A program made the translations under genes and the position numbers. Of a stretch of 64,000 nucleotides of DNA, positions 21,939 to 35,800 are shown one piece after another (position 1 is the first letter of the stretch; each line of letters begins with the position of its first letter). The stretch is from Apus apus. Taxonomy: Eukaryota; Chordata; Aves; Apodiformes; Apodidae. The notes under the pieces were generated by a model. The model was not told the DNA's origin and searched no databases. It was given only the letters and a program-made list of their open reading frames with translations. Location: positions 16,164,001 through 16,228,000 of the forward strand of contig NC_067290.1 in assembly GCF_020740795.1 (NCBI RefSeq). Reading direction: 5' to 3'.

Positions 21939-24838
21939 AGAGTTGTCTAAAATGAACTGGGTTAATTCTAGCATTGGCTAGACCAGTAGAAGTGTTTTCC
22001 TCTATGGTATCTCCATGTTTCTTATCCCACCCTGACTGCCTGGGATATTTTTGGTATACTCACTGTAGTGAAGTGCAGGATCACAGAGCCATAAACTCCC
22101 AGAGCAGAACTGACAGCTCTGATACAAAGACAGTGGAAATTTCCTCTGAGCAGGAGTGGTGGTATCAGGCCCATCATATATAAGGTAATTACAGTGTAAG
22201 CTAATGAAATCAGATGCCAGCTTTGCTGATATAACTGGTTTCACGACTTCTAGCCTTCCTACCATAACACAGGATAATTCATAACGGGACTGCACAGAAC
22301 CCTCTCAATTAGATTTCAGCAGTGGAGTGAGTTATTTTAGCTAGGCAGAAGCATGCAAAGCCTGTAGGCTCAGGCACATGGTAATTGAGTAAACAGACTC
22401 AGGCTTTTGCTGTCACAAAAAGATAATTAAGAACTCAGTGTAAAAGATGTAAGAATCTACCTCTAAAAACCACTCATTCAGCTGCAATCATCTAACTGCT
22501 CTCTATTCAAAGATCACACTACTGGATGAAGGAAGAGGTTGCCATTTCTCAAAAAAAAACCTGCCAGTGTGGAGAATCCCTTCAAGTGAAGACTGTGAGT
22601 GAAGCTGTAACTTTCTGGAGGAACAAATGTCAAAAATGCCTGCAACACATAAAAAGAAAGAAAAAGTATGCCAATCAGTAAGCAGGGATTCTGGAGATCA
22701 ACTCTTTCATGGAACTACCTTTATTAAAGGTGGTATTTCAGCATTTCAGGCCAGTAGCAGTGCCATTCACATGAACCCAATATAGCACAGGCATTTGTGT
22801 TTCTGCATGGGATTTTTTTGTATCCTCAACCCCAGGAAATGTTTTGCCATCCATTTTTTTTGCCAGCCAAAGGGTTTTGAAAACAGAACCTAAACATTGC
22901 AGCAGCTGAGTGTTTCTGTGCCAGGGCATTCAGTGCATGGAAGTATCTTCCTGTCTTCATGGTGGTTTATGCTCTTTCCTGATAGTGACAACTGCTGGTG
23001 ATCAAGTTTTTGCTCACTTTATCTTTCCCATTATGATGGGAAATCTTACCCAAGGAAGATGGCTTCTTCTCCAGCCAAATTACTTCAGCCAAGCAACTTT
23101 AATCCATAAATTTTATTCTGGGCTTTAGATGCTTTCAGGTAGCAAATTATAGATGAACACACCAGCATGGATGACTCTAGGCTTGCCTATGGATTTACAG
23201 AGAACAAGAAGAGAAGAAATTCAAGACTCCATGAGGGAAGGAGAAGAAAGTCCATAAATGTCCTTTCCCAACTGTAATGGTATACTGGACAGGAAGAAGG
23301 AGTGCCTTTGTTTATAATACTTTTATACCATTTTTCAAATATTATTTACATATAATTTTCTCAACTGGGGAAGGTGGCATCACACCAGGGAAGAAAAGAG
23401 TGTGGCCTGTTTGCAAGGGAACTCCTGGGACTTCTGGTGTTGCCTTCAAAAAACAGAGAAGAAATTATTTTACCTTCTAGGTTTGAATAAGAATTGCTTG
23501 TAGTGAAACAGATTTTACAGTCCATTAAGTTCAGTCAGTACAAAATGAACTTAACTGGGCAGACTGACACCTTGCGCTAGAGGGAATCTTCATCTGTTGA
23601 TGCAGATAATTCTTTTATCTCTTGCTTTGGATATGACATCTGTGAAGTTTCTGTTGCTGGAGCTACATTTTCTGAATGATTTGGAACAGGATGAGACAAT
23701 AGGGGAGGAAGGAAAAGTTGAAGGAGAATCAATACCATTCTGCTATGCCCTGTCCTTGGTTAGCAAAGAGCAGGCAAGAACACACTGGCTTACACTTAGT
23801 ATCCTAAAGCTCCAGAGCCATGCAGGTCCTATTCACATTACTCCTCTGGTGATCATATCTGAACCATGATACATGTCTCTTTGATACTTATTTTCTCTTA
23901 ACTTTTGTAAAAAACAGACACATTTTCTTCTGTGCAAGGAAGAGCTAATGTCCTTTTGCTGGTGGAAATGGCATAAGGCAATCTGAAGATGTAAACTACC
24001 AAACATTGTTTGAGATCCGGGAGCTGAGGAGAGGATGAGAAGACAGATTTTCTCTGTAGAAAAGCAAATGCTCACTCTGCTCTGCCCACCAAAAAAAAAA
24101 AAATAAATTATAAAAAAATTGTCTGAGAGAGATGTAGTTTATTCTAGTCTTCACAGGAATAAAGGATTATGAAATTCAGCTGAAGTGTTGACAGAACAGT
24201 TTGTCATGAGATAAATCACTTGCTTTAAATAAACCTTGCTTTTTAAAATTCCTACACATGGTATTATTTTTTTGTGAAGAGGTTTAAAAATAAACAATCA
24301 AACAAGTTATCTCCAAAACAACAAAATCCTGAATCACAAGGACAAGATCTTGAATCTGGAATTGTGTAAAATACTATTTGACCCATAGATTAAGATTTCT
24401 CTCTACCATTCTCAGGTCTTTAATTGAGTGGTAAAGTATGAAACCTGTTATCTTCGTGGGCAATGTCAAAAGCCCCAAGAATTACTCTTAGGCAATCTAA
24501 ACAGTCACATCCCAGAAAATTTGTTACCATTGCATGTTTAAAGCATCAATCACCGTGTTTGATACCACCCCACAAAGAATTTCCATTTTAGCTTCTTTGC
24601 TGTGGTGAGGGATTGTCTTTATAATAATAGTTGTGGCCATGTGTAAGTCATTCTGTAAAAACAAAGGAGATGTAACTCAACAGGAGCAAAGTTTGGCAGC
24701 ACATCTGCTCTTATCCCTCATGATTCAACAGTCACTACACTGAGTCCTGTAGTCAGCTGCATGGATCTGTTGCTACTTTGTAATTGACAATTGTAGTGCA
24801 TCATCATCACACCAAATCGACTGTTTTTTCCTGCAGTA
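21939..24838. other. No gene seen
   Basis: Non-coding by inspection. The minus strand at 22738-23080 has protein-like snatches (for example AKKMDGKTFPGVEDTKK) that shift frame. They could be chance, or they could belong with the possible decayed coding region at 18568-20100. An A-run lies at 24092-24104. Confidence 0.4.
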
Positions 24839-24915
24839 GAATCATAGAATGGTTTGGGTTGGAAGGGACCTTAAAGATCATCTAGTTCCAGCCCTTCTGC
24901 AAGGGCAGGGACACC
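24839..24915 (-). mobile_element. CR1 3'-end fragment, about 77 bp
   Basis: The plus strand reads aatcatagaatggtttgggt, then tggaagggaccttaaagatc and atctagttccagccc. This is the reverse complement of the CR1 3' end, so the element is in minus orientation. Only the extreme 3' end is present. Confidence 0.93.
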
Positions 24916-25942
24916 TGTTTGTTTCTTTACATCATATGACAGTGGTTTATGTAGTTTCTTATTCAATCACAAACAGAAGTCCTAGAATTCATAGTGTTTT
25001 GATTATGAACTGAAGTAAGAATTTTGCGTTTACTTGTGAGACTACCAGGGGGGCAAGGAAACACTCAGAAGTGCATTAAGCAGCCAGTCTGTACCCATTT
25101 TCAAATCCAGAGGAAAGTTGTGTAGTTCACTGAGTGAAAAGCAGAAGACACAGACTGGGTAACTGGCCAGACTGAGTTGCACACGTAGATACCAGAGATG
25201 GAGCATTTCCAAGTGCTGTGCTTGGGAGAGAACTTTTACCTTTGCACAAGTGTGAAGGCAGAGCCCCCAGTCAGTTTGTTTCCCAGAAATGGTAGTGGAT
25301 TGTGGAATTATTTCCATTGATTGTAACTCAGACATTAATATTATTTATTTATTTTTATTATTATTTTTATTGCTTTCCCTTTTGAAGAATTGATTTCAAT
25401 AAGGGAAGCAGTACCAAGAGAAGATTGGCTGTATTGAATTCACATTGAACTGATTAAAAAACATGGAAGTTATTAGTAGAATAAACATATTTCCTTTTCC
25501 ATTATGCAATGTTTCATCAACAAATTTATTAGTCTAATATACCGTCTAAGTAAAAATGACAAGGAATGTTATTTAGCATCATTGAAGAATAATTTTGGCA
25601 GCTGAAGAACATGCTTTTATATATGCAACACAGTTAACAATTAAATATGTTTTTTATGGAAGACATCATATAGTTTTTCTCCTTATGTAGCAAAGAAGAA
25701 ACACTGTAAGGATAATCTAAATCATTCATAAAGAAACGTAATTTTGTTTACATTTTTCACAGGTTATTATAAAATCTTAGCTATCCAAGTAAATCTACAT
25801 AAGGATTTGGACAATAATTGATAGTCTGAACAGGCAGATCCTAATCACCGTTTCCGTCATGCAAAGCTAATGTTCTTGCACTGGCAGAGAGGTGCTGTAG
25901 CTGACATGAGAATCTGTTTTGCAGTTTACAGACTAAGATAAC

Positions 25943-25974
25943 AATAAATAAATAAATAAATAAATAAATAAATA
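25943..25974 (+). repeat. (AATA)n microsatellite
   Basis: About eight perfect AATA units, ordinary simple repeat. A shorter (AAAT)n run lies at 49525-49541. Confidence 0.9.
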
Positions 25975-28900
25975 GGTGCAGTACACACTTCCAAGTGAAG
26001 GCTTAATTGATTTTAGAATCAGCAGTTCCTGTCTGTGGGCTGGTGCAGAGGCTGTGCTTCAGTGCTGTAAGCATTGCCTTCTGGAGGACCTGATGGGAGG
26101 CAAAACAAAAACCTTGAGTACCTACAAATAATAGAGGTTTTGGGGCCATTTTTGGAAGAATAAAGGATGAGTCTGAATTGAATTCCCTTTAAAATTTTGT
26201 TGGGCATATTAATTCTTTCCCTACACAGATGCATACTGTTACAATCTACTGTTAAACACCCTTAGTGGCTTCTGCTCAAGGACAGGTAAAGCAGTCCCAG
26301 GTCTTACTTGCCTCTTCCAGGTGTTGTAAGGTTTAATTAATTTATGCTTCTATAGCACATTGAGGTCCTTGAAGAAAAGCTAGTGTAAGGCTGTATTCCC
26401 TGCTTCATTCCATTACTGGCTGAGCAGATTGCTTGGAAATGCAATTTGGTAAGCACAGGTGGCACAGCTTTCTGCAAGCTCCTTCATCTGGGTGGTTTCC
26501 ACAGGCTTCATCTTTTTCTTTCTACTTTCAGATTTCTTAATAAGGGGAGAAAAGGAGAAGGCAGGTCAAAGAGAAGCTTAATGAAAGAGATCTTCAATAC
26601 ATGAAACCTTTCCAAGGAGGTTCCAGTGTATTGTCCGTTGTACTGATCAATTCTGGTATCTTTTTCTTCTTGTGCATTACTCCAGGAACAGGTGATGACT
26701 TTGATGAAAGTACCAGTAAACTTCTATATAGAAAACAGATGTGCAGAGACTCTTGGTGTGCTGTGTGGTTTTCCTGTTCATTTTTCTAATACCCCAGCAA
26801 ACCCATTTGAGCTAATTCTTAAGTACACCATAATCCATGTATGTTTAAGTAAATTGAAAATTTCCTGTTAAAACCTCTTTCTGATTGTTCATTGTTATTT
26901 ATTTATATGTTGAAAATGGCTGCTCTCTATGGCAAGCATTATTTTCATGGAAATCAAAAAAAGGCACATCCCAATGTCAGTGCAGTTGAGTTGTGACCTT
27001 TTGAACAAAAGAGATTTTCACTCTTCTGTTCATTTTGGTTTTATCATCCTAAGTTTTTGGGCCACACTGGTTTAATTTTTAAGTAACATCACTTTGAATA
27101 TTGAGCAAAGTAGCTTCCTGATTTTCCTTTAAATTGCCTAGGTCAAAAGATCCTTTTATTCCCTTCTTGTTCCACTCCCTCAACTTAGGGTTGGATCAGG
27201 AGTGTGAGCTTCTGTTCCATCATTCCAGTTTGTTCCGTTTCCTTTCCATAGATTTTCCGTTCTTGAGATTGTTATTGGTTATTAGCTGACACTAGTAGAC
27301 TGGGGAGATGAGACTTTGCTGGTGAAAAAGGCGTAAAGAATTGAAATGACAGGGTTGTACCAGTAGTGTGGTGGCTGTGCTCAGTTTTAGGTTGTGCTGT
27401 GATATTATAGGTGCCTCGGAGTGCTGCAGTGAAATTAGATCAGTGCCCATGGGCCCTACCCCATAACTGTGAAACAACACAATGTTTTCCCTGTCTCTAA
27501 ACCAAGAATATACATTAACTCTGCAGAGTGATGGAACTGTTGTAAGTGTTACACAAGAGGAAAACATTGTATCTGCAAAGTGCATTGACAAAAATTCAGG
27601 CAATATTTTACAGTCACTGCCGTGTTTTTGCTGCTTTAAATAGTCCAATTTTTTTGCATTATTCTGGGTCTAGCACAACATTTGAAAGCCATGAGCTCAG
27701 AAAAAATCAACTGTGTTTCAAGTGTAAAATTGAGCCAAGGTCTGGACATACCCAGGCATAGTGGGGTCCTAAAAGTATATGAGTAATAGTTAGAGGCATC
27801 ATCCATTTACAGGGATTTCATGCAGCTCTGGGCTGTGTAGCTGAGCACAGTGTTGCACTGGTTGGGCTGCTGCTCTGAACTGGAGAGAATTGTTATGTAC
27901 TGCTCTCTGAGCATCTCTAAGCAATGCCTGGGCTTAATAGTTGGAACTTTCATATGTCTTTCCAGATATGTTCTCAATGGTAGGAAAACTTCTCTTTGGG
28001 TACATTTTTCCTGGAGACATTCCCAAGACAACATACTGCCTTTTTTTCTTCAGACTGTAGGACAAGAAACTTTGGTGACAAGAAGCCTGACCATTTTCTC
28101 TTTTGTTGAATGACCTTTCAGTGATTTGGACCAGCTGAATAAATGGCCTCTAACTTTAACAACAAAGCTGGTTTCATATGTCAACACACATTAGCAATTC
28201 AGATCCAAATGTTCATTCATCTAAATGTTTCAAATCATCAGTCTCACATCTATTTCATTAACATCTTCTTCATACTTTTGTCCTTCACTAGTGATACGTA
28301 GTGCCTGTATATGATCTTCCCAGGTTAAAAATTCATATATTCAGTTAAACACCAGGTTTGGAATATTCATTATCATTAGAAGATAAACAAGGCCAGTAAA
28401 AGTGGCTTTTCTTACATACTTTAAGTTTTTTTTTTTCCCATCATTACAACTGGGCACCAAGTTTGCTGGTTCAGAGCAGTAAAGCAGATCCTGCACATCA
28501 GAGGTGCTGAGGGACAAAAATAACGGGTTTGCAGTGACATGGGAAGTGAGAAAACCACCTGAGGAAAATCAGGCTAATTTATCCTCTTTCCTAATTTGTT
28601 CTAAAACCAAAGAGTTTGTTAGCGGAGTTAACTTTTTGGTTGGTGAGAAAAACACTTATTCTGCATAGATGAATTACAGCACACACCAAACATTTAATTA
28701 AAGAGAACAGAGATAAGTACTGCATTGTATGCTAAAGTAATGTTTACTATAGCGACTGATTACTCTGCAGACAGCTTGTTATTTTCTTTTCCAATTTAAA
28801 GTGAAGATAAGAAATATAGAAACATGATAAATGTTTGATCTCAATTGTACCTTTTAGGAAGGTGACTAAAAGATGTTGAGAACACTTATATAAGAAATAA

Positions 28901-31900
28901 AGCTGCAAAATCCACAGGCAACGTAAATTGGCATATTTCCATCTGGCATTACTGAGTGTTGTTTTACAACAGCTGAGAATCCAAGACCCAGGAGCACTCA
29001 TAAAAAACTTTGGTATCTTTAAGCTGATCTGTGAAGAGCTAGACTTTTTTTATCACTGTGCAACGGCCTGATAAAACATCATCCATTTCTTCTAAGAAGG
29101 TGAAGGAGAAATGGTTAGAAATGGTGTTGTTGTTCTCTAGAAGAAAGAGGCATAGTGAAGAGATGGTATCCTGATGCTGGTCAGTCCTCATTTTTGCAGA
29201 GCCAACACCTTTGTCATTTCTGTATTTGTTGTAAAATATTCCCTTCTCCATGTCAGTCTGGTGGTTGCCTGTGGTGTTAGAGAGTGGGCTTTCTGCTGAG
29301 GTGGTAAATGAGGAAACAGTTCTGTCCCAGATCTTTTATATGACTTTGACAAGCTCCAGTGCTACCGTGTGCCACAATTTCTTCATCAACATGCACTTTC
29401 TAAGCTACCCTTTCTCTTTGCACTGTCCTTCTCTTTCTGAAAGGCAGGATTTCTGTAGATGAGAAGTAGTCTGGTGTTTAAATTCAAATGATTTGCACAA
29501 GGGCATTTCCTCTGCCTTGGGCTGCTCATGTTTCACTCCATGACTGGATTATTTTGTCCATGTCAGAGCAGACTAAATGTAGAACAGGGACAACAAAACT
29601 TATTACTGAATCAGCTGAAGATCACAGATCCACAGCTCCACAGGATGGTGGTGGGGAAACTACTTGTGTCTTAAAGGTAGCAGTGGGAAGAAGTTACTTT
29701 CCTTATCCTGACGCACTGTGCACCTCAGGATGGTGTGGAAAACATGAGGCTTAAGTCCCACAGGAGGTATGGAGCTGTGAGAGCTGCTGGCTCTGTGCCC
29801 TGCCCTTGGAGCTGTGCTGGAACCTGGAGTGCTCAAAGCATCCAGCTTATGGCTCCAGTGTAGCACAGCAAAGCCAGATTTTACATGTGTCAAATTTACA
29901 CAAAAAGAAAACTGGATTATGTGAGCTTCATTATTCTTTGATTATTATTATTATTAAAGTGTAGGTATTTTGTGTAATTGTGGCATGAGCTGATGTTAAT
30001 TAATTCCAAATAGCCTTTTTAACTAGAAAGTTTATGTTGTATTTCATTAATGCAGTAGGCTCTGGCTTTCCAAGTTTCCTCAAAATGAAACAATTTTCTT
30101 TTCAAGTGTACATCACACAAGTCAGAGAGACATAATATTCCCAACTGTACAAAACAGCCTGTGGCAACTAGGTTAGAGCTGTCAGTTTTACACATGGGGT
30201 GCCTGACAAACATATTATACATACAATTCAAGGCTGACCTTATACTGCACCTGAATTTAAATCTGTGTAGTGCACGATGGTTTATACCCTAAATAGGCTG
30301 TTAACACCTTCTTGCAGCCCTTCCCTTTTATAATGGGCTGTAACTGCAAACTCTAAATTGTCATGAGAAGCAGCCAGAAGGTAACACCATAAAATTAGTT
30401 AATTTTAACATAAAGATGCCAAATCACTGCTGCACACATTTGAAAAATATATTTTCTTTTAAGTAGTTGAGTGCTTGCAGATAAGAAGAATGTTCCATAA
30501 AAATTCATCATGTTTCCCAGTGTTTTATAATATCTGGTTTCTCCAAAACACATGGGATAAAAAAAAAAATGGTCAGCTTACAAGGCTGGAGACCTCTAAG
30601 ACATGAATTTAACTTTGAAAGGAGTTCAGAGAGTAAAAAGTTATTTCAAATATTTTATTTTTTTTTTTCTCTCCAAATGTTGCAGTGTGGACAGCTGTGT
30701 ACAATGGGAAAATACTAACAATCTCTATAGCTGGAGGTGCTGGGATTCAGTTCCCTCGGAGCTGCCACACACACAGTGGGGCTGGGCAGTCTGGGCAGGG
30801 CTGTGCAGCCTTTCCTGGGACATGTGCCCAAAGGCAGCTGGGCAGACGTGCTGTGTGAGCAGGGGACCAGAGGACATGCCAAACGCAGCAGTGGGCATCC
30901 TGCTGAGGCAGAGATGGGGAGCACTTTTGGAAGTCTTGTGAAGAAACTTCATGTGTAAGAGGCTACAGGTGGTCCCTTGGTGTGTGGAGTTCATGTAGTG
31001 TGGAGGATACTTTGCTAAGCTGTCCTAGCTGAAGTAATATGGGGTTTTTATTAAAACCTCCCGATCCACCCGTGAGACAATGTCCTCCCAGCTAGAAATT
31101 CCTGGTCTTACTAGTTTGGAAATGCTGATATTAACCAGTGCTTTCAAAGGGTGGAGCACAGTCATATGCAGAGGATTAAACCCGGTGCCAAGCTCCTGAT
31201 GACTTTAGCAGTGTGAAATTTCGACTGCAGCTTTAATGAGAGCACAGATATGCACCGCCCACAGAGCAAACCAGCATGCTTCCTCTGCTCTTCTGCTGGG
31301 GAAGGAATCATTTCTTTCCTTTTTGATTATAACTGAAAGCTCTTCAAAGTCTTTGCAAGGGATGGTGTAACTGCAGCCAGTGAGGGAAAGCAGGGTGTGT
31401 GTGTGGGAGGTGGGAAGGGAGAGGGTCTGAGCCATCTACTGCAGTTCACTGTAAACCTCTGTAGGGTTTAGAGAAGGCTAAAAAGGGGGAGCAGATGTTG
31501 AGGCCGATGCTTTGCCACTGCTTTACACATAGGCAACCAGGCATCTCTTTTGATACATTGTTATGGCAGATCAAAACTGCTGTCATATCAGCACATCAGT
31601 CCCACAGCCTAGTAAATAGGACTGTGGAAGGAATTACAGAATCAAAGGGGGACCATGTGCCTGCTCAGTCATGGTTTCTTCCATTCCTGTAGCCTCTTCC
31701 CAGGAGATCTGGTCCATTAGCCCAGTGCTGTAACATTGCACCTTCAGTAGGTACATCCTTACTCAAAATGCAAACAAATTCTGGTGCTCACTTTACAGCA
31801 GTATGTCTCTTATCTTTCATGTGCTTGCTGCTGCAGAGCTGTGCTGTTTGCATGTCAAATCACCCCCTCATTTCTCTTTAGAAGAACAAGAAAAAAGAAT

Positions 31901-34585
31901 TAATTCAGTCAAGACAAGCTCAGGAGAAGTCCAGAGCAAGGAGTCTGATTTCAGACTGATCCAGGTAGCGGGAAGGTTCAGATCAAGATCTCAGCCTGAG
32001 CTCTGTAAATCAGGTTTGGATTTTTAGCTTGTTTCCAATCCATACAGAAGCTGGTTGAGTCTGGCTTCATCCCCTCTCTGTGTGAGGTCTTACCAGGCCT
32101 GGCACCTTGATCAACAATGGAAAAACGAACTGCCTTTCTTGGCATAAATAAATCCTTTTGGAAATGTTTTCAGGTATTTTGAAGAACTTTTTGGAAGTAT
32201 CCTATTTCAGTCTGTAGATTCTCTGTTATTCTAGTACATACTCCTGTCAAACACTACAATTAATAAAATCCGTAGAATTACTGGTTTTATTCCTTTTGAT
32301 TTGGATAGTTTCCACTCAATGACTGCTGTCAGACTTTTAAAAAATGGCTTCTATACTTCCTGGAGCAAATGAAGATTAGTTGCATGGTGCAGCCTGTGTA
32401 TTGTTACAGTTAATGAAATTATTTCACACCAGTGGCACTTTACTAAAAAACACTAGTAATTCATTGAGTGGGTTAGTGTTTGTATTTGATTACCAACTTC
32501 CTTATCAAGCTTGTGCTCAGAAACTTTTAAACATAAGACTCCTCCTCTCCCTCCTCTGGAGACATCTATCTTGTACATGTTAGGAAATGGGCACAGCCTA
32601 TTAAGGTATTCTTCCCTGCTTGGATATGACACATATTCTCAAAGGAACTAAACTCATTTCTGCACAATGTGCTAGAGACCTGAGGAAGTAAACTATAATT
32701 TGTCTACCCTGAGTAGCACTTCTCAGTTCAGTGCCTAAGCTGGATCACCTTCCCATGAACTTTGTCTATGGATATTTATCTGCTGACCCAAAGACATATG
32801 GATTTATTTTCATAATCTACAAATAATTTTACAAATAATGTTAAAACAAACATCTTGTTATTGATTTCCTATAAATAAGACATTGCCATTGAAAAATATT
32901 TGACTAGTTTCTATTCTGTTCTTGCATATTGACTTTTAATTATTCATGTTTAATAAAACAAATAACAGTGTCTTTCCCATAAAAAGATAGTTAAAGTGTG
33001 CAGTCTCTATCATGACTTATTTTCTTAGCTTATCCTCTGGATTTTGTGAGTTGAATGAAAATGTAGAAGTTTGGATTTGTGTTGAAAAGAAAAAAGAACC
33101 AAAGGAAACCTCTAATATTCTGTAACATTCTCACTTGGAAGAATGTTTTGTAGAAGGTGGGTTAGATGTTTGGTTGGCACTGATTTAACTGGTGCAGACA
33201 ATTGATCTGCTTAAACTTCATCTGTTTACCACAAAGTAAGATTTTTTTCAAGGTGATGTTATGCTTCGTGTCCTTCTTGGGGAATCTACCTTTGAAGGCT
33301 GAGCTTTTGGTTTAGGATAGGAAGTTCTAAACTGTCTTCTTTAATCAAAGAGATAAAAATCACTGGGTGCGAAGCACTAGTGCTTCTTTACTTCTCCAGG
33401 ATGAGCATGCTGGTGTTCATAGACATGTACTAAAGCTCAGTGCTAGAGGGTAAAAAAAAAAATCAAGAAAGTGTAAGCTGTTCCTTTTGGGTCTCTTCAG
33501 TAGCACACAGTTATTTAAACAGCTTTTCCTGTGGGTCAGATGATCACTTGAGCTAAGTTGTGGTATTGTCCCTCAGGGAGTAGCCTTTGTCCCTAGAGAT
33601 GAGCAGACACTGACAAGACCTGTAGACTGTCCCAAGTGTCAGTCTCCCAAGTAATCTCAATTGAGTAATCTCAATTTTCTGCTCTGAAGCTCAAAGCCAT
33701 GAGATGATCCTGCAGGTCACTGCTTCTCTGCATGTTCCTCACCTAATCCTGACTTCAGCTGCTTCCCTTGTGCTCCACAGAGACATTCCCCCTTTACAAA
33801 ACAGGAGGGAGAAGCCACAAATACAGAGAAGTTAGTTTAGAAACATATGTTAGAAATCTCATAATTTCTGGTAGTCCCCCTGCATGTGGTAGAAGTCACA
33901 TGCATATTTCCCTTCAAAACAGCCAGTATTCTGGTTTTGTGTTTTCGAGCCTGCTTCTCTCATCCTAAGACTCCTCTTGAGCCCACTGTTTCCCTGTAGC
34001 AACTGTAACACCTCAAGCCATTCCTAAAATATTGCTTAAAAGCACAAATAAAATTAAACTATATTATGAGAACGTTATTCATATAATGAAACTGTGGGCT
34101 GAGCTACTTTCTGTGTGTTTTATTTGCCAATTAATCTGGAAGCTTCCAAGAGTTTATTTTAAAGAGTGCAGTTTCTAGCCATGCAGCCCCAGTGGAGAAG
34201 TCTCTGCTAAGGTATGTTTAGAATATATGTATGGAATTGCTTTATGACTATATAAAGTATAAATGTTGTTTTCTGCCGTTTGTAGCTATCATGCTTCTAA
34301 AAAGTGAAGACAAAGGGTGCTGTGCTAAAATCCTGCCAACTGAATGAACAATAGTTATTAGTACTTAAGCTTTTTTTATAACAATATAAAAAATACTTAC
34401 CTTTAGTCTCTGCTCACCTTTGCATGGCATCAGAGGAGGAGACTGGGGAGTCCTAAAATATCTCCATTTGCTGTTCCATGGAACACAACAACTATTTTCT
34501 ATTGCTCTCACTGCCAGGAAAGCTGGTGTCAATTAATGGTTTGAAAAGCAACCATTTTTTAATTTATTTTTTTTTTTGAAGTGGT

Positions 34586-34608
34586 GGAGCTGTTCTTTTT
34601 ACAGCTCC
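34586..34608. repeat. Short perfect inverted repeat
   Basis: GGAGCTGT and ACAGCTCC form an 8-bp perfect stem around a 7-nt loop (TCTTTTT). It is too short to suggest a microRNA precursor. Confidence 0.6.
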
Positions 34609-35527
34609 TTCTGCTAGAAATTTACTGGCACTTAGAACCATAATGGAGAGATTTCCCAGTCTCCCTTTATAAGAGAAATCTTAGACATAGTAGACAGGTA
34701 TTCATACCCTTTAATTTTAGATGGAGTTTAACTTGTTGCTTCCCTTTAGATTCCTTCTGTAGGTGATGAAGAGATGTTAATTTCTTCAGATGTGATTCAG
34801 ATCAGAAATAGACTAAGCCACCATTTGGAGGTACAGAATTTTTTTCTAAGGACTGTAGAAGGTACATAGGATAACTGTACTTCTACCACAAGCATGTCCA
34901 CTAGATGCATAAGCTGAGCTGAGATAAAAGCAGGCTTCATTGTCTGAAGAAAATAAAAGGCTATGTTTATCCTAGTCCTTGACTGCGTTGGAACTACTCT
35001 AAGCAAGGAACAGGAATTGCTTTCTTGTTTCAGTGAGAACCAAGGAAAATATCACTTTTAACCCACTGACAGATATGCTGTTTCCAATGTATTAGAATCA
35101 GTTAGCTTCATCTGTGAGTTCTGGTGTCAAGAAAGTAACTGTGTGAGGTGTGCACATGGATTAAAGGATGAGATTGGAACAGTGGAGATTCCATTGAAAT
35201 CAAATCCTAATCTTCCAGAGCTGCAGTTTTCTTGGTGGTAAGAAGGGTATTCAGACAGCATCTTGAGATAATTAATTAGTTAGCTGTTGCCAATTGCACA
35301 TTAATTTACTATTGGTAATTGCTGTTCAATAACTCCAGGACAAACATAAGAAAAAATGGTGCTCTAGATGCAGAGGTGTAAATGTTTCAATAGAACTGTT
35401 GGCTGGAATTGATCACTGCTGCAACCTCTAGTACCACAGGGAGGACATCCTCAGCAGTCAAATTCAGGTGGGTGTATTTCATGTGACAAGCTGCTTTGTG
35501 CCTCCAAGAGATGTGTAAGCCATATAG

Positions 35528-35800
35528 ATCATAGAATCACAGAATCATAGAATCATTAAGGTTGGAAGGGACCTTAATCATCAAGTTCCAACCCACAAGC
35601 CATGAGCAGGGAACCCTACCACTGAACCAGGTGGCACAAAACCTCATCCAACCTGGCCTTAAAAACCTCCAGGGATGGGACATCAACAACCTCCCTGGGC
35701 AACCCATTCCAGTTCCTCATCACCCTTAGAGTGAAGAATTTCTTCCTAATATCTAACCTAAATCTCCTCTCTCTCAGTTTAAAACCACTACCATTACATA
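35528..35800 (-). mobile_element. CR1 retrotransposon 3' fragment, about 270 bp
   Basis: The plus strand begins with three tandem AGAATCAT-type repeats and gttggaagggaccttaatc. It continues through the reverse complement of the 3' region and the reverse transcriptase C-terminus (aacccattccagttcctcat, ttagagtgaagaatttcttc). The 5' end is truncated near the ctctctctcagtttaaaacc segment. It closely resembles the copy at 52328-52697, which is in the opposite orientation, suggesting the same subfamily. Confidence 0.95.

Larger units (their letters stand above)
24916..35527. other. No gene seen; one tetranucleotide repeat
   Basis: About 10.6 kb with no supported gene, RNA or transposon. Long open frames are absent. 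A strong isolated minus-strand donor (AAAG|GTAAGTAT) lies at about 34398 with no exon-like frame before it. Small simple repeats include an (ATT)n run at 29940-29957 and an A-run near 30560. A GC-richer patch at 30730-30940 has overlapping short frames on both strands, which I attribute to base composition. Confidence 0.5.
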
